The notes under the pieces are model-generated. The model worked only from the letters and a program-made list of their open reading frames with translations. It did no database searches and was not told where the DNA came from. 56,021 bases of DNA, from the NCBI GenBank assembly GCA_017469935.1, contig JAFUFL010000013.1:1-56021 (forward strand). The letters run 5' to 3'. This document shows positions 33,402 through 43,590 of the stretch, in pieces. The position numbers and the translations under genes were made by a program. Each line of letters starts with the position of its first letter. Positions within the stretch are counted from its first letter, which is position 1. Origin of the DNA: Lachnospiraceae bacterium (lineage in GTDB: Bacteria > Bacillota > Clostridia > Lachnospirales > Lachnospiraceae).

Positions 33402-36400
33402 TTATATCAAGTATCTCCCCATGGCGATCAGGAGCTCCTCCACCGACGACAGCAGGATCTCTTCGTCCCGGACGGTCACGCCTACAGCCTTGTAGCGGTA
33501 CAGGAATTCGGGCAGCCCGCGGCCGCTGAATCCTTTAACGTTGAAAGAGAGTGTCTTGCTGTAGTTACGCAGAAGGGAGGGGATGTTTTCCGCGCGGACG
33601 CGGGCGGCGGGATCCATGTAGAAATGGATCGTCCCGGCCGTGCCGACGAGCTCGATAATCCCGATCCGGGCGGCTACCGAGCGGATGAGCGCGATGCGCA
33701 GGAGGTTGCCGGCCGAGGCGGGGATCTCTCCGAAGCGGTCGATGAGCTCTTCTCTGACCTCGTCGTAGTCCTCGGTCGACTCGATCGCGGCGATCTTCTT
33801 GTAGATCTCCAGCTTCTGCTCCTCGTTTATGATGTAGCTCTCGGGCAGGAACGCATCCACACCCAGGTTCACGCGAACCGTGCGCTCTTCCTTTACCGGT
33901 TCGCCCTTGGCTTCTTTGACGGCCATGTTCAGGAGCTTGCAGTAGAGGTCGTAGCCGACCGCCTGCATGTGGCCGTGCTGGGCCCTGCCCAGGACGCTGC
34001 CGGCTCCGCGGATCTCCAGGTCTCTCATCGCTATTTTGAAGCCGCTTCCCAGGTCCGTGTATTCGCGGATGGCGCGCAGGCGCTTCTCGGCCACTTCCCG
34101 CAGCATGCGGTCCTTGCGGTACATGAGGAAGGCGTAAGCCGTCCGGCCGCTTCGGCCGACGCGGCCCCGCAGCTGGTACAGCTGGGAGAGTCCCATCTTG
34201 TCCGAGTCGTGGATGATGATCGTGTTGACGTTGGATATGTCCAGGCCGGTCTCGATGATGGTCGTCGAGACCAGGACATCGATCCCGCCGTCGATGAACT
34301 CGTACATGATCTTCTCCAGCTCCTGCTCCTTCATCTGGCCGTGCGCGTAGACGATCCTGGCCTCCGGCACGATCTGCTGCAGGCGCGCCGTGACCACGTC
34401 GATGTCATTGACCCGATTGTGGACATAGTAGACCTGCCCTTTGCGGGACAGCTCGCGGAGGATGGCTTCCCGGACCATCTCCTCGTCGTATTCCATAACA
34501 TAAGTCTGGATCGGGACGCGTCCTTCCGGCGCCTCCTCGAGCACCGTCATATCGCGGATTCCCACGAGGCTCATGTGCAGGGTTCTCGGGATGGGCGTCG
34601 CGGAGAGGGTCAGAACGTCCACGTTCTCCTTCATCTTCTTGATCTTCTCCTTGTGCGTGACGCCGAAGCGCTGTTCTTCGTCCACTATGAGAAGGCCCAG
34701 ATTTTTGAATTTGATGTCTTTGGAGAGGAGCCTGTGCGTGCCGATCACGATGTCGCAGAGGCCCTGCGAGACCTCTTTGATGGTCTGCTTCTGCTCCGCC
34801 GATGTCCGGAATCTCGACAGCATGCCGATCGTGACGGGATACCGGTGCATCCTCTCGCAGAAAGTGTTGTAGTGCTGCTGCGCCAGAATGGTCGTGGGCA
34901 CAAGCACCGCCACCTGCATGCCTTCCTGCACGGCTTTGAAGGCGGCCCTTATGGCGATCTCTGTTTTGCCGTAGCCGACGTCGCCGCAGATCAGGCGGTC
35001 CATGATGCGGTCGCTCTCCATGTCCTTCTTGGTCTCTTCGATGGCGGTGAGCTGGTCCTCGGTCTCGTCGTAGGGGAAGAGCTCTTCAAATTCCTTCTGC
35101 CAGACCGTGTCCGGGCCGTACTGATGCCCTTTCTTCTCCCGCCTTGCGGCGTAGAGCTTCACGAGGTCCTCCGCCACTTCGTCCACAGCTTTCTTGACCT
35201 TCGACTTTGTGCCGGTCCATTCCTGGGTGCCCAGTTTGTTGAGCTTGGGCTTGGCCGATCCCGCGGACGCATACTTCTGCAGGACGGAGAGCTCCGTGGG
35301 CAGCACGTAGAGCGTACCGCCTCCGCCGTACTCTATTTTGATATAGTCCTTGGCGATGTGGTTGACCTCGATCTTCTCCACGCCCCGGTAGATGCCGATT
35401 CCGTGGTCCTCGTGCACCACGTAGTCGCCCGCCTTGAGCTCGGAGAAGGCCCGGATCTGCTCGCCTTCGTACTTCTTCTTTTTGGCTTTCTTTTTCTTCT
35501 CGGCGCCGAAGATGTCCGACTCCGCGATGACCGCGAACTTGATGTCGGGATACTCAAATCCCTGCGCGATCCGGCCGTAGTAAGTCATGATCTCGCCCGG
35601 CTGCAGTCTCCGCTCGGGGTTTTCACTGTAAAAGGCAGTGATCCCGTCGTTCATGAGGTCCTGCGCCAGCCTTCTGGCCCTGGTCCTGGACGGAGAGATC
35701 AAAATAGTCCTGTATCCCTTCTTCTTATAAGATTCCAGCTCTTTTTCGAGGGCCTCGAAGCTCTTATTGAAGGGCGACATGGACTTGGCGTTCATCGATA
35801 CCGTCAGGTCCGGCTCCATGTAGCCGCAGCCGTTTGCAAGGCCCGCCACGCCGACGCACCGGTACTGCAGCATCTGCGCCGTCACGGCGTCCGCAGCCGT
35901 CAGGAGCTGCATCTGCCCGGGGGTGATATACCCCTTCTCCGCGCGGCTGGTCATGCTCATCCGGAACTCCTCTTCCACCGCGCCCGCGTGCTGGCTGACC
36001 CTGTAGGGTTCGTCTACAAAGATCATGGTCGCCTGCCTCGGGAAAAGGTTCAGGAAGTTCTCCGTCAGAGGATAAAAATAGTGAATATAGCTCTCAAGCT
36101 GTCCGTACTGCCGCCACTCCAGCGCCTCCTCTTCCATCTGCGCGATCGTCGTCTTCAGGCGATGGGCCTCCTCCGTGCGGTTCTCATCCCGGTAGAGCTT
36201 CTCGACCTTCTTTTCTTCTTCGCGAATCCGCTTAAACCCGTCTCTGAGCCTGGACTCGGACAGGATCATTTCCGTCGCGGGGTAGATCGACACCGATTCC
36301 AGCTGTGCGATGGATCTCTGGCTGAGCACGTCAAAAGAGCGGATGGACTCCACCTCATCTCCCCACAGCTCTATTCGGTAAGGGTTGTCTTCCGTCAGCT

Positions 36401-36962
36401 CGTAGATATCCAGAATATCGCCGCGGACCGCGAACTGCCCGGGCTTTTCCACCTGGTACTGTTTCTCGTAGCCCAGCGCGACAAGGCGCCCGGCGGTGTC
36501 GGAGAGGCTCAGCTCGCCCCTCTTTTCCACTTTTATGACGCTCTTTTTGAGGACTTCGAGCGGCACCTGGGGCGTCATCAGGGCAGCAAAAGTAGTGACC
36601 ACCGTCGCCGGCCGTCCCTCCATGATCCTGCGCAGACACCGGATCCTCTCTTTGTCGAGCTCCCTGCCGCGAAGGTCCGCCTGATAGAAGATCAGGTCCT
36701 TGGCGGGAAACATCACCGTATTCCGGTCATAGAACCGGAACGCCTCCTGGATCTCCTTGGCCTTCTGGTCACTGTAAGTCACGATCAGACGGAATCTGGC
36801 CAATGCGGCCAGGGAGGATTCCCTGCTCAGCGCATGGATCAGATGGAGCTTCTGCGCCTCCGCGCATCCTTCCGCGAGGACGCAGGCCCCGTCGGCCTGC
36901 AGGGCGTCTGTTATTTTATTGTAATTCTCAGATTCCTTCAGCGGAGCTGTCAACGTCAGCAT
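33402..36962 (-). CDS. mfd: Transcription-repair coupling factor
   Basis: Removes stalled RNA polymerase and recruits UvrA. 1186 residues, full length. UvrB-like N-terminal part, RNA polymerase-interaction domain near the middle (VEKIEVNHIAKDYIKIEYGG), then the helicase: Walker A GDVGYGKTEIAIRAAF, DEEQRFG, SATPIPRTL, and motif VI region QLRGRVGRSGRTAYAF. C-terminal TRCF domain follows. Its start overlaps the pth end by 35 bases, so the pair is coupled. Confidence 0.97.
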   Translation of the reverse strand: MLTLTAPLKESENYNKITDALQADGACVLAEGCAEAQKLHLIHALSRESSLAALARFRLIVTYSDQKAKEIQEAFRFYDRNTVMFPAKDLIFYQADLRGRELDKERIRCLRRIMEGRPATVVTTFAALMTPQVPLEVLKKSVIKVEKRGELSLSDTAGRLVALGYEKQYQVEKPGQFAVRGDILDIYELTEDNPYRIELWGDEVESIRSFDVLSQRSIAQLESVSIYPATEMILSESRLRDGFKRIREEEKKVEKLYRDENRTEEAHRLKTTIAQMEEEALEWRQYGQLESYIHYFYPLTENFLNLFPRQATMIFVDEPYRVSQHAGAVEEEFRMSMTSRAEKGYITPGQMQLLTAADAVTAQMLQYRCVGVAGLANGCGYMEPDLTVSMNAKSMSPFNKSFEALEKELESYKKKGYRTILISPSRTRARRLAQDLMNDGITAFYSENPERRLQPGEIMTYYGRIAQGFEYPDIKFAVIAESDIFGAEKKKKAKKKKYEGEQIRAFSELKAGDYVVHEDHGIGIYRGVEKIEVNHIAKDYIKIEYGGGGTLYVLPTELSVLQKYASAGSAKPKLNKLGTQEWTGTKSKVKKAVDEVAEDLVKLYAARREKKGHQYGPDTVWQKEFEELFPYDETEDQLTAIEETKKDMESDRIMDRLICGDVGYGKTEIAIRAAFKAVQEGMQVAVLVPTTILAQQHYNTFCERMHRYPVTIGMLSRFRTSAEQKQTIKEVSQGLCDIVIGTHRLLSKDIKFKNLGLLIVDEEQRFGVTHKEKIKKMKENVDVLTLSATPIPRTLHMSLVGIRDMTVLEEAPEGRVPIQTYVMEYDEEMVREAILRELSRKGQVYYVHNRVNDIDVVTARLQQIVPEARIVYAHGQMKEQELEKIMYEFIDGGIDVLVSTTIIETGLDISNVNTIIIHDSDKMGLSQLYQLRGRVGRSGRTAYAFLMYRKDRMLREVAEKRLRAIREYTDLGSGFKIAMRDLEIRGAGSVLGRAQHGHMQAVGYDLYCKLLNMAVKEAKGEPVKEERTVRVNLGVDAFLPESYIINEEQKLEIYKKIAAIESTEDYDEVREELIDRFGEIPASAGNLLRIALIRSVAARIGIIELVGTAGTIHFYMDPAARVRAENIPSLLRNYSKTLSFNVKGFSGRGLPEFLYRYKAVGVTVRDEEILLSSVEELLIAMGRYLI

Positions 36963-37608
36963 TACTCTCAGCCTCCGGCGCCGCCTGCGGGGCGTCCGCC
37001 ATTTCCTTTTGTTTCTTCGCCTTCTTTTGCTTCCTGGTATTATAGAGATTCATCGCCCTGTCGGGGCCTTCCTCGATGGTGCAGACGCAGGCGTCCGCGG
37101 CCTTTACGAAGGCCTCCTGCACGATCTCTTTGTCTTCTCCTGTGAAATGACCGAGAACGTGATTTACCAGATCCGCCCCCGGTGCGGGCTTTCCTCCCAC
37201 GCCGATCCGGATCCTTGTAAACTCGTCATCTCCCAGATGCTGAATGATGTTTTTAAGTCCGTTGTGGCCGCCGGCGCTTCCTTTTTTACGAATGCGCAGG
37301 TGTCCCACCGGCAGGTCGATATCATCCGAAATTACGATCAGATGATCATGATGATCCACTTTGTAGTAGCTGCAGATCTCTCTGACCGCCTCGCCGCTCA
37401 GATTCATATACGTCATCGGCTTTACCAGGATCACCTTTTCTCCCGCGATAAAGCCCTTTCCGATCATCGACTTGCCAAAGCGCACCGGTCTGTCGATCTT
37501 AAACCGGACGGCCAGTTCATCGATGACTTTAAAGCCGACATTATGCCTTGTTCCCTCGTATTTGCCGCCCGGATTTCCCAGGCCGACGATAATATAGTAA
37601 GAATCCAT
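36928..37608 (-). CDS. pth: Peptidyl-tRNA hydrolase
   Basis: Frees tRNA from drop-off peptidyl-tRNA. 226 residues from MDSYYIIVGLGNPG at 37608 (GGAGTG just ahead). An open frame upstream of this is not family-like. Motifs: GLGNPGGKYEGTRHNVGF with the catalytic histidine, VILVKPMTYMNLSGEAV, and GSAGGHNGLKNII. It extends about 40 residues past the normal 185-190 end with a lysine-rich then acidic tail (KKAKKQKEMADAPQ), an unusual feature. The tail falls mostly in the mfd overlap. Follows the spoVG terminator. Confidence 0.93.
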   Translation of the reverse strand: MDSYYIIVGLGNPGGKYEGTRHNVGFKVIDELAVRFKIDRPVRFGKSMIGKGFIAGEKVILVKPMTYMNLSGEAVREICSYYKVDHHDHLIVISDDIDLPVGHLRIRKKGSAGGHNGLKNIIQHLGDDEFTRIRIGVGGKPAPGADLVNHVLGHFTGEDKEIVQEAFVKAADACVCTIEEGPDRAMNLYNTRKQKKAKKQKEMADAPQAAPEAESNADVDSSAEGI

Positions 37609-37705
37609 TTTCACTCCATGACCGGCCCGCTGCGCGCGCCTTGAATAATCAGTATTTTGCCCTGTGCTTTTCCTTACATACCACAAATCTATGCCCAACG
37701 TCAAG

Positions 37706-37751
37706 AAAAGTATCGGCGCGGGTCTGTGACCAGGCACGCGGCGATACTTTT
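37706..37751 (-). terminator. Terminator of the glgC-glgD-spoVG operon
   Basis: Arms AAAAGTATCG (37706-37715) and CGATACTTTT (37742-37751) with further GC pairing inside, then TTTTCTTG on the minus strand. About 45 bases behind the spoVG stop and 97 bases before pth. Confidence 0.75.
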
Positions 37752-37794
37752 CATAGATTCGATATTCAGCTATTAGATAGATGTCCGTGCGATG

Positions 37795-38085
37795 CTATGC
37801 TGTCGTACCTGTAGATGAGTTATCTTCCTGCAATGCACTTCTTTCATACTCTTCCAGGATAATGCTCTCAAGCATCGACCTGGTATCTGTATTGATGGGA
37901 TGGGCTATGTCTCTATACTCGCCGTCTGCCGACTTCTTGCTCGGCATCGCAATAAAGAGTCCTTTTTCACCCTCGATGACCTTGATATCGTGTATAACGA
38001 AAACATGATCGATAGTAATAGAGACGACTGCCTTCATTTTGCCTTCTTTGGCAATTCTTCTAACTCTTACATCCGTCACCTGCAT
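37795..38085 (-). CDS. spoVG: SpoVG family regulator
   Basis: Small RNA/DNA-binding regulator first known from Bacillus sporulation and septation. 96 residues from the ATG at 38085, preceded by GGAG at six bases; an in-frame ATG four codons earlier has no site. [39 protein letters not shown] and [22 protein letters not shown] are signatures of the family. C-terminal tail is Ser/Thr-rich. Fifteen bases behind glgD in the same operon. Confidence 0.95.
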   Translation of the reverse strand: MQVTDVRVRRIAKEGKMKAVVSITIDHVFVIHDIKVIEGEKGLFIAMPSKKSADGEYRDIAHPINTDTRSMLESIILEEYERSALQEDNSSTGTTA

Positions 38086-38099
38086 AGCGTTCTCCATTT

Positions 38100-39218
38100 C
38101 TAAATGGTATAACGTTCTCCTTTTTCCACAACGATCCTTATACCATTTTCACCTTTGTAACAGGAATTTGCCTGAATGGTGTCGCCGCTCTCCACGATGC
38201 AGTTCTCAATTATAGTATTGTCTCCGATGTAAACATCATTCAAAATGAGTGAATTCCTAATTACACAATTATTGCCAACATAGACCTGCTGGAACAATAC
38301 AGAATTCTCTACCGTGCCGTTCACAATACATCCGCTTGACAGAAGGCTGTTTCTGATATGTACTCCCACGTTGTACTTGGCGGGAGGAAGGTCCGCGACC
38401 TTTGAATGAACGTCCGGATACTGTTTGAAGAAATAATCCTTGATCTCCGGATTAAGAAAATCCATGTTTGTCCTGTAATAATCCTCAACAGTCGCAATAT
38501 TGCTCCAATAGTTGTGCAGCTTATACCCGTAGATTCTCTTCAGGCCTCTGTAACGAATTAGGATATCCTGAACCAGATCATATCGGTTCTCTTCCATGCT
38601 CTTCTCAAGAAGCTCTATCAGCAATCGCCTTCTGATCACATAGATTCCGCATGAAATCGTGTTGTACTGAGCGACAACGGGTTTCTCCACAAATTCCCGG
38701 ATCCTCCCGTCCGCATCCATCTGCACCGTGCCATACCGTTCCACATTAAAGTTTTCCGACATTTCTTTGACCACGACGGTGATATCCGCCCTCTTCTCCA
38801 CATGATATTCAAGGACTTCATTGTAGTCCATCTTGTAGACGCAGTCCCCGGATGCAATGACCACATACGGTTCGTGCGATGTCTTAAGAAAGCTGATATT
38901 CTGCGCGATCGCGTCAGCTGTTCCTCTGTACCACTGACTGCTGGCGTCCGCGAAGGAAGGGGTAAAAAGGAATAAGCCTCCCTGCTTGCGTCCGAAATCC
39001 CACCATTTGGACGATGCCAGGTGTTCATTCAGACTTCTGGAATTATACTGCGTCAGGACAGCCACCTTCTGGATTCTGGAATGTTCCATGTTGCTCAGTG
39101 CAAAATCAATGCTGCGATAACTGCCTGCGACGGGCATTGCGCACACTGCTCTCTTTTTTGACAATTCCTTCATCCGCTTGCTGTTTCCGCCGGCTAAGAT
39201 AATTCCTACCGCCCTCAT
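38100..39218 (-). CDS. glgD: ADP-glucose pyrophosphorylase GlgD (regulatory/second) subunit
   Basis: 372 residues. Nucleotidyltransferase domain with [20 protein letters not shown] and [27 protein letters not shown], followed by the left-handed beta-helix of repeated hexads ([40 protein letters not shown]). It keeps the fold of GlgC but, like other GlgD proteins, diverges in the catalytic loop, so it is thought to form a heterotetramer with GlgC and boost or regulate it. Overlaps glgC by four bases. Confidence 0.93.
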   Translation of the reverse strand: MRAVGIILAGGNSKRMKELSKKRAVCAMPVAGSYRSIDFALSNMEHSRIQKVAVLTQYNSRSLNEHLASSKWWDFGRKQGGLFLFTPSFADASSQWYRGTADAIAQNISFLKTSHEPYVVIASGDCVYKMDYNEVLEYHVEKRADITVVVKEMSENFNVERYGTVQMDADGRIREFVEKPVVAQYNTISCGIYVIRRRLLIELLEKSMEENRYDLVQDILIRYRGLKRIYGYKLHNYWSNIATVEDYYRTNMDFLNPEIKDYFFKQYPDVHSKVADLPPAKYNVGVHIRNSLLSSGCIVNGTVENSVLFQQVYVGNNCVIRNSLILNDVYIGDNTIIENCIVESGDTIQANSCYKGENGIRIVVEKGERYTI

Positions 39219-40492
39219 TCCGCGTCACCTTCTTTCACCAGAGTTTTGCCGCTCTCAAGCCTGCTGCCGGGGTAATCCTCTGCCGTTGTGACACCGGAAA
39301 TCATCACGTTCTTTCCGATGCTGACACCGGCCGGAATCACCGTTTCTTCACCTAGTGTTACGATACCTTCTCTGTAAATATCAGGTCTTGTGTCATTGGG
39401 TATATCGTAACCCTCGCCAAGGACCGCTCCGTCTCCGATTGTGACATTCTCCGCCGCAATGACCTTGGTAAGCCTGCAGCCCTCTCCGACCCGGGTCCCG
39501 TTCATGAGGATAGAGTCCCTCACTTCCGCGCCCTTTCCGATCGTCACATCGCAACCGATCACAGAATTGTAGACCTTGCCGTAAACCTCAGTTCCTTCAC
39601 CGATGATCGTCCGCTCTGCAGTACTCTCTGTGCCAAAATACTGAGGCACGTTAGACGTGCTCTTCGTGTAGATCTTCCAATACTCTTCGTACAGGTTGAA
39701 CTCCGGAACAATGTCTATAAGCTCCATATTGGCTTCCCAATAGGAGGTCAGGGTCCCGACATCCTTCCAGTATCCGTTAAACTCATACGCATAGAGAGGA
39801 GATCCGTTATCACGACAATACGGAATAATATGTTTGCCGAAATCAAGATGGGGCTGATCTTTATTGCTCACCAGCGCATTCTTCAGCGTCTTCCAATTGA
39901 ATATATAAATACCCATGGAAGCGAGATTGCTGCGGGGATGCGCCGGCTTCTCCTCAAAATCAACGATCTTCTTGTTTTCGTCAGTGATCATGATTCCGAA
40001 ACGGCTTGCCTCATCCATAGGGACGGGCATGACAGCGATGGTGACGTCCGCGCTGTTCTCCTTGTGGAAGTCCAGCATGGCTTCGTAATCCATCTTGTAG
40101 ATGTGATCACCCGACAGAATCAGCACATAATCCGGATTGAAGCTCTCCATGTACGCCAGATTCTGATAAATCGCGTTAGCTGTTCCCGTGTACCACTCCG
40201 TATGGCGCATCTGCTCATAAGGAGACAGTACCGAGACTCCGCCCACGTTCTTATCAAGATCCCACGGAATTCCGATCCCGACATGTGTGTTCAGTCTGAG
40301 GGGCATATACTGCGTCAGAACGCCGACCGTATCCACACCTGAATTGATACAGTTGCTCAGCGGGAAGTCGATGATTCTGTACTTTCCGCCAAAAGAAACC
40401 GCCGGTTTAGCCATATTCGATGTAAGAACTCCAAGTCTGCTCCCCTGGCCGCCTGCGAGCAGCATAGCGATCATTTCCTTTTTTACTGTCAT
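39215..40492 (-). CDS. glgC: Glucose-1-phosphate adenylyltransferase
   Basis: Makes ADP-glucose for glycogen synthesis. 425 residues from [17 protein letters not shown] at 40492; the 18 residues upstream in frame are not family-like and GAGGTGG lies right before this ATG. Motifs: [73 protein letters not shown], and the C-terminal beta-helix. Full length. First gene of glgC-glgD-spoVG. Confidence 0.96.
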   Translation of the reverse strand: MTVKKEMIAMLLAGGQGSRLGVLTSNMAKPAVSFGGKYRIIDFPLSNCINSGVDTVGVLTQYMPLRLNTHVGIGIPWDLDKNVGGVSVLSPYEQMRHTEWYTGTANAIYQNLAYMESFNPDYVLILSGDHIYKMDYEAMLDFHKENSADVTIAVMPVPMDEASRFGIMITDENKKIVDFEEKPAHPRSNLASMGIYIFNWKTLKNALVSNKDQPHLDFGKHIIPYCRDNGSPLYAYEFNGYWKDVGTLTSYWEANMELIDIVPEFNLYEEYWKIYTKSTSNVPQYFGTESTAERTIIGEGTEVYGKVYNSVIGCDVTIGKGAEVRDSILMNGTRVGEGCRLTKVIAAENVTIGDGAVLGEGYDIPNDTRPDIYREGIVTLGEETVIPAGVSIGKNVMISGVTTAEDYPGSRLESGKTLVKEGDAE

Positions 40493-40845
40493 GTTGCCAC
40501 CTCTGGTATGGTTTTTGCAAAATCTTTTACAATATAACGTATACAATTTTGCAATGATATTATATCACACCGCTTACAGAATTGAAACTGTACATTATAT
40601 TCGCCAAAATATTCATCTATATTCGGAATAGTGGGCAATTTCCAGAAAATTTTCCGTCCGCCGGGCATATTGGCGTACGCCTTTGACTTGAATGAGTTCT
40701 TATTGTATGATACAGGCGGCAGCAAAAAAACGGTTAATTGCGCGTGCGAAAATGAAACCGCCCCCTTACGAGCGGTCCGCACACGGCACGGCGGCCCGCG
40801 CCGCCGGACTTAGCCGAAATCATTAAAATAACAGCAGGAGGGCCT
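40493..40845. other. Divergent promoter region between glgC and murC
   Basis: 353 nt without a gene. It holds the glgC promoter (minus) near the AT-rich part 40510-40600, which contains two TTTTGCAA-type words (40514 and 40547) in inverted arrangement but no clear promoter pair, and the murC promoter at 40683. No terminator or structured RNA was recognised. Confidence 0.55.
40683..40711 (+). promoter_or_regulatory. Promoter of murC
   Basis: TTGACT (40683-40688), 17 bases, TATGAT (40706-40711): near-consensus. About 135 bases ahead of the murC start. Confidence 0.65.
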
Positions 40846-42240
40846 ATGTATAAGCTCGATTTTAATAAACCGATCCACGTCTACTTCTCCGGAATCGGCG
40901 GGATTTCCATGAGCGGTCTGGCACAGATCCTGAGGAGCAGAGGCTTCAGGGTATCCGGTTCCGACCGCGCCGCCTCTTCCATCACGGATTCCCTGGCCGC
41001 AGACGGCATCCGCGTCATCATCGGCCAGAAAAAGGAGAACATCACTCCCGACATCGATCTTGTCGTCTTCACGGCGGCAATCCGCCCCGACAATCCGGAG
41101 TACATCGCCGTCATGGAAAACGACGTCCCGCACATCAACCGGTCCGCTCTCCTCGGGCAGATCATGCGGGGCTACAAAAATCCCGTGGCCATCAGCGGGA
41201 CGCACGGAAAGACCACGACAACCTCCATGGTCTCCGAGATCATGATGGAGGCCGGAACCGATCCCACTCTCTCCATAGGCGGCATCCTGGACAGCATCGG
41301 CGGGAACGTCCGAATCGGGCACAGTGACTATTTTGCCGCGGAAGCCTGCGAGTACACAAACAGCTTCCTGGATATGTATCCCGGCATCGGCATCATCCTG
41401 GACATCGACGCGGACCACCTGGACTTCTTCAAGGACCTGGACGACATCCGCCGCTCCTTCCGCAAGTTCGCGCAGCTGATCCCCGAAGACGGCGCCCTGA
41501 TCATCAACACGCAGATCCCCGATTACGAGGAGATCACGGATTCCCTGGCCTGCGACGTCATCCTCTACGGTCCCGATGCGTCCGCCGACTACTGGCCCGA
41601 GGACATCACTTACGACGAATACGCGCACGCCTCCTATACGCTCTGCTCCCGCGGCGAAGACGGGACAGTCCGCAGACAGGCCATTTCACTCAGTGTTCCC
41701 GGCGAGCACAACGTGTACAATTCCATGGTTGCAATTGCCGCCGCCGACCGCCTTGGCATTGACCGCGAGGCCGCTGCCGCCGCACTGAAAAAATACACGG
41801 GAACGGAAAGGCGCTTCCAGATTCTGGGGACCGTGAACGGGTTTACCGTCGTTGACGACTATGCCCACCACCCCACGGAGATCGAAGCCACTCTGCGGAC
41901 CGCGAAGAATTTCCCGCACAGGGATCTGTGGTGCGTGTTCCAGTCCCACACCTACACCAGGACCAAGGCCCTGATGGACGATTTCGCGCAGGCCCTTACA
42001 CTGGCGGACCACGTCATCCTCGCCAAAATATACCCGGCCAGGGAGACCGATACGCTGGGAATCAGTTCCCGCACGCTGGCGGAAAAGATTGAAGCGCTGG
42101 GACACCCCTGCCTGTGCCTGGACACTTTTGAAGAAATCGAAAATTATCTTTTGAAAAATTGCCAAAAGAATGATTTGGTGATAACCATGGGAGCCGGAAA
42201 CATCAATGAAGTAGGACATTCTCTGGTTTCCCGCCGGTAA
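40846..42240 (+). CDS. murC: UDP-N-acetylmuramate--L-alanine ligase
   Basis: Adds the first amino acid to UDP-MurNAc. 464 residues. N-terminal HVYFSGIGGISMSGLAQIL (nucleotide-binding, typical of MurC), ATP loop AISGTHGKTTTTSMV, DADHLDFF, middle-domain FAAEACEYTNSFLDM, EHNVYNSMVAIAAADRL, and DDYAHHPTEIEATLRTA. AGGAGG precedes the ATG. Its terminator-like hairpin overlaps the DnaA-box region. Confidence 0.96.
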   Translation: MYKLDFNKPIHVYFSGIGGISMSGLAQILRSRGFRVSGSDRAASSITDSLAADGIRVIIGQKKENITPDIDLVVFTAAIRPDNPEYIAVMENDVPHINRSALLGQIMRGYKNPVAISGTHGKTTTTSMVSEIMMEAGTDPTLSIGGILDSIGGNVRIGHSDYFAAEACEYTNSFLDMYPGIGIILDIDADHLDFFKDLDDIRRSFRKFAQLIPEDGALIINTQIPDYEEITDSLACDVILYGPDASADYWPEDITYDEYAHASYTLCSRGEDGTVRRQAISLSVPGEHNVYNSMVAIAAADRLGIDREAAAAALKKYTGTERRFQILGTVNGFTVVDDYAHHPTEIEATLRTAKNFPHRDLWCVFQSHTYTRTKALMDDFAQALTLADHVILAKIYPARETDTLGISSRTLAEKIEALGHPCLCLDTFEEIENYLLKNCQKNDLVITMGAGNINEVGHSLVSRR

Positions 42241-42250
42241 GGCGCCCGAC

Positions 42251-42367
42251 TTTTCCACACCATCCCCAAATCTTCGGCTTATAACCTTTGTGGATATCCT
42301 CATCTCCCGAAAAGTCCAAGCTATGGGCATTTCGGGAGATGTTTCCCTGTTATCCCCATTATCCACA
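42251..42367. promoter_or_regulatory. Cluster of four DnaA-box-like sequences
   Basis: TTATCCACA (42359-42367) matches the DnaA-box consensus exactly. TTATCCCCA (42350-42358) abuts it and differs at one base. TGTGGATAT (42289-42297) is the same box on the other strand with one change, and TTTTCCACA (42251-42259) fits the relaxed form. Chance occurrence of a perfect box with three near-boxes in 117 bases is low but was not calculated. They lie upstream of dnaD and dnaC, two helicase-loading genes. Confidence 0.6.
42301..42341 (+). terminator. Hairpin behind murC
   Basis: Perfect arms CATCTCCCGAAA (42301-42312) and TTTCGGGAGATG (42330-42341), a 17-nt loop, then TTTCCC. Weak T tract but well placed, 60 bases behind the murC stop. 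The outer eight bases equal those of the hairpin at 383-435. Confidence 0.6.
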
Positions 42368-42609
42368 TTTTGTATGGGCCGTCTTTCTCCCGCGTCCGCT
42401 CAAATATTTATGGACAAAATGACCATTTCACGTCCCGACGGCCTATGCTATACTTCATTTATCAAATTATGCAATCTCACCGCAGGCTGCAAAATGCGCC
42501 GGAGCGGTCTTACTATAATTATATCCGTGCAGATGTCAGCATGCTTGGGAGGGCCGTCACAGGCTTTTCATGCTGACTTTCTGACCTGTTTTTACGGGAG
42601 GTTTGTGAA

Positions 42610-43575
42610 TTGTTCACAATATACAGCGAAAATGATCGGGGCTCCACTCTGGTCTCCAATCTTTTTATCGACCAATATATGAAAGACGCCAATGACGCGC
42701 AGCTGAAGGTCTATCTGTATCTTCTGCGTATGATGAACGCGGGCAGGACCACCAGCATTTCCGACATGGCCGACCGGTTCAATCACACGGAGAGAGAAGT
42801 CATTCGCTCGCTCCGCTTCTGGGAGCGCCGCGGTCTCATTGAGCTTGAATACAGTGCCGCCGGAGAACTGATGTCCCTTCGCATGCTCTCTCCCCGGCAG
42901 GACGGCAGACAGGCTTATCCCGTGCCCTTCCGCGGCACGGCGGCAGCCGGGAGCGCCGCGGATGAGAGGGATGATTACGAAGAGGATTCCCGCCCCGCGC
43001 CCGCGGTCCCGAGGCTCCAGGCCATGGCGATTCCTTCCCAGCATTCGGCCGCCGGTCAGGGCGCCGCTTCGCCGCAGTACTCTGTCCCCGCACAGGCCTC
43101 CGATCACGCGGATGACGCCTCCGAGAGGGAGGCGGCGGTTTCTTCCGGACGCGGGACCTCCTTCCGGCAGCCCGACGCGGCTTCCGTAGAGGCCTTCCGC
43201 AGCAGTGCCAAGCGGGCGCAGCTCCTGTTTGTCATTGAGCAGTATATCGGGAAACCCCTTGCGCCCAGTGAAGTGGAGTCTGTATACTATATTTCCGAAC
43301 AGCTCCATTTCTCGGATGCACTGATCGATTATCTGCTTCAGTACTGCATCGACAGAGGCAAGAAAGATTTTCGCTACATTCAGAAAGTTGCCGTCAACTG
43401 GGCGGAGCACGGTATTACCACGCCCAAACAGGCAGAGCGCGCCGTCTCGAATTTCGGGAAGAACAAGCGCGGCGGTTCCGGCTCCGGCGTAAAGGCCTCC
43501 GCCAATCCGTTTAACCAGTTCGAACAGAATCAGTACGACTTTGACGAGCTTGAAAAGGAGATTCTGGGCAACTAA
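42610..43575 (+). CDS. DnaD/DnaB-type replication initiation protein
   Basis: 321 residues with a TTG start at 42610, supported by GGGAGG eight bases upstream and by the MFTIYSENDRG N-terminus. Winged-helix N-terminal domain (NDAQLKVYLYLLRMM, SISDMADRFNHTEREVIRSLRFWERRGLI). A disordered Ala/Ser/Arg/Asp linker spans about 100-190. The C-terminal DnaD domain has YISEQLHFSDALIDYLLQYCIDRG and YIQKVAVNWAEHGITTPKQAE. DnaD proteins help load the replicative helicase at the origin or at restart forks. The dnaC gene follows at 15 bases. Confidence 0.9.
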   Translation: MFTIYSENDRGSTLVSNLFIDQYMKDANDAQLKVYLYLLRMMNAGRTTSISDMADRFNHTEREVIRSLRFWERRGLIELEYSAAGELMSLRMLSPRQDGRQAYPVPFRGTAAAGSAADERDDYEEDSRPAPAVPRLQAMAIPSQHSAAGQGAASPQYSVPAQASDHADDASEREAAVSSGRGTSFRQPDAASVEAFRSSAKRAQLLFVIEQYIGKPLAPSEVESVYYISEQLHFSDALIDYLLQYCIDRGKKDFRYIQKVAVNWAEHGITTPKQAERAVSNFGKNKRGGSGSGVKASANPFNQFEQNQYDFDELEKEILGN

Positions 43576-43590
43576 CCCAAAGGAGAATTT

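Larger units (their letters stand above)
42241..42609. other. Gene-free region with DnaA-box-like motifs before dnaD
   Basis: 369 nt. Two things stand out: a hairpin (42301-42341) and a set of DnaA-box-like words on both sides of it (see next entries). Downstream, TATACT (near 42450) and TATAAT (near 42513) words could be -10 boxes of the dnaD promoter, without convincing -35 boxes. No small gene is supported. Confidence 0.6.
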
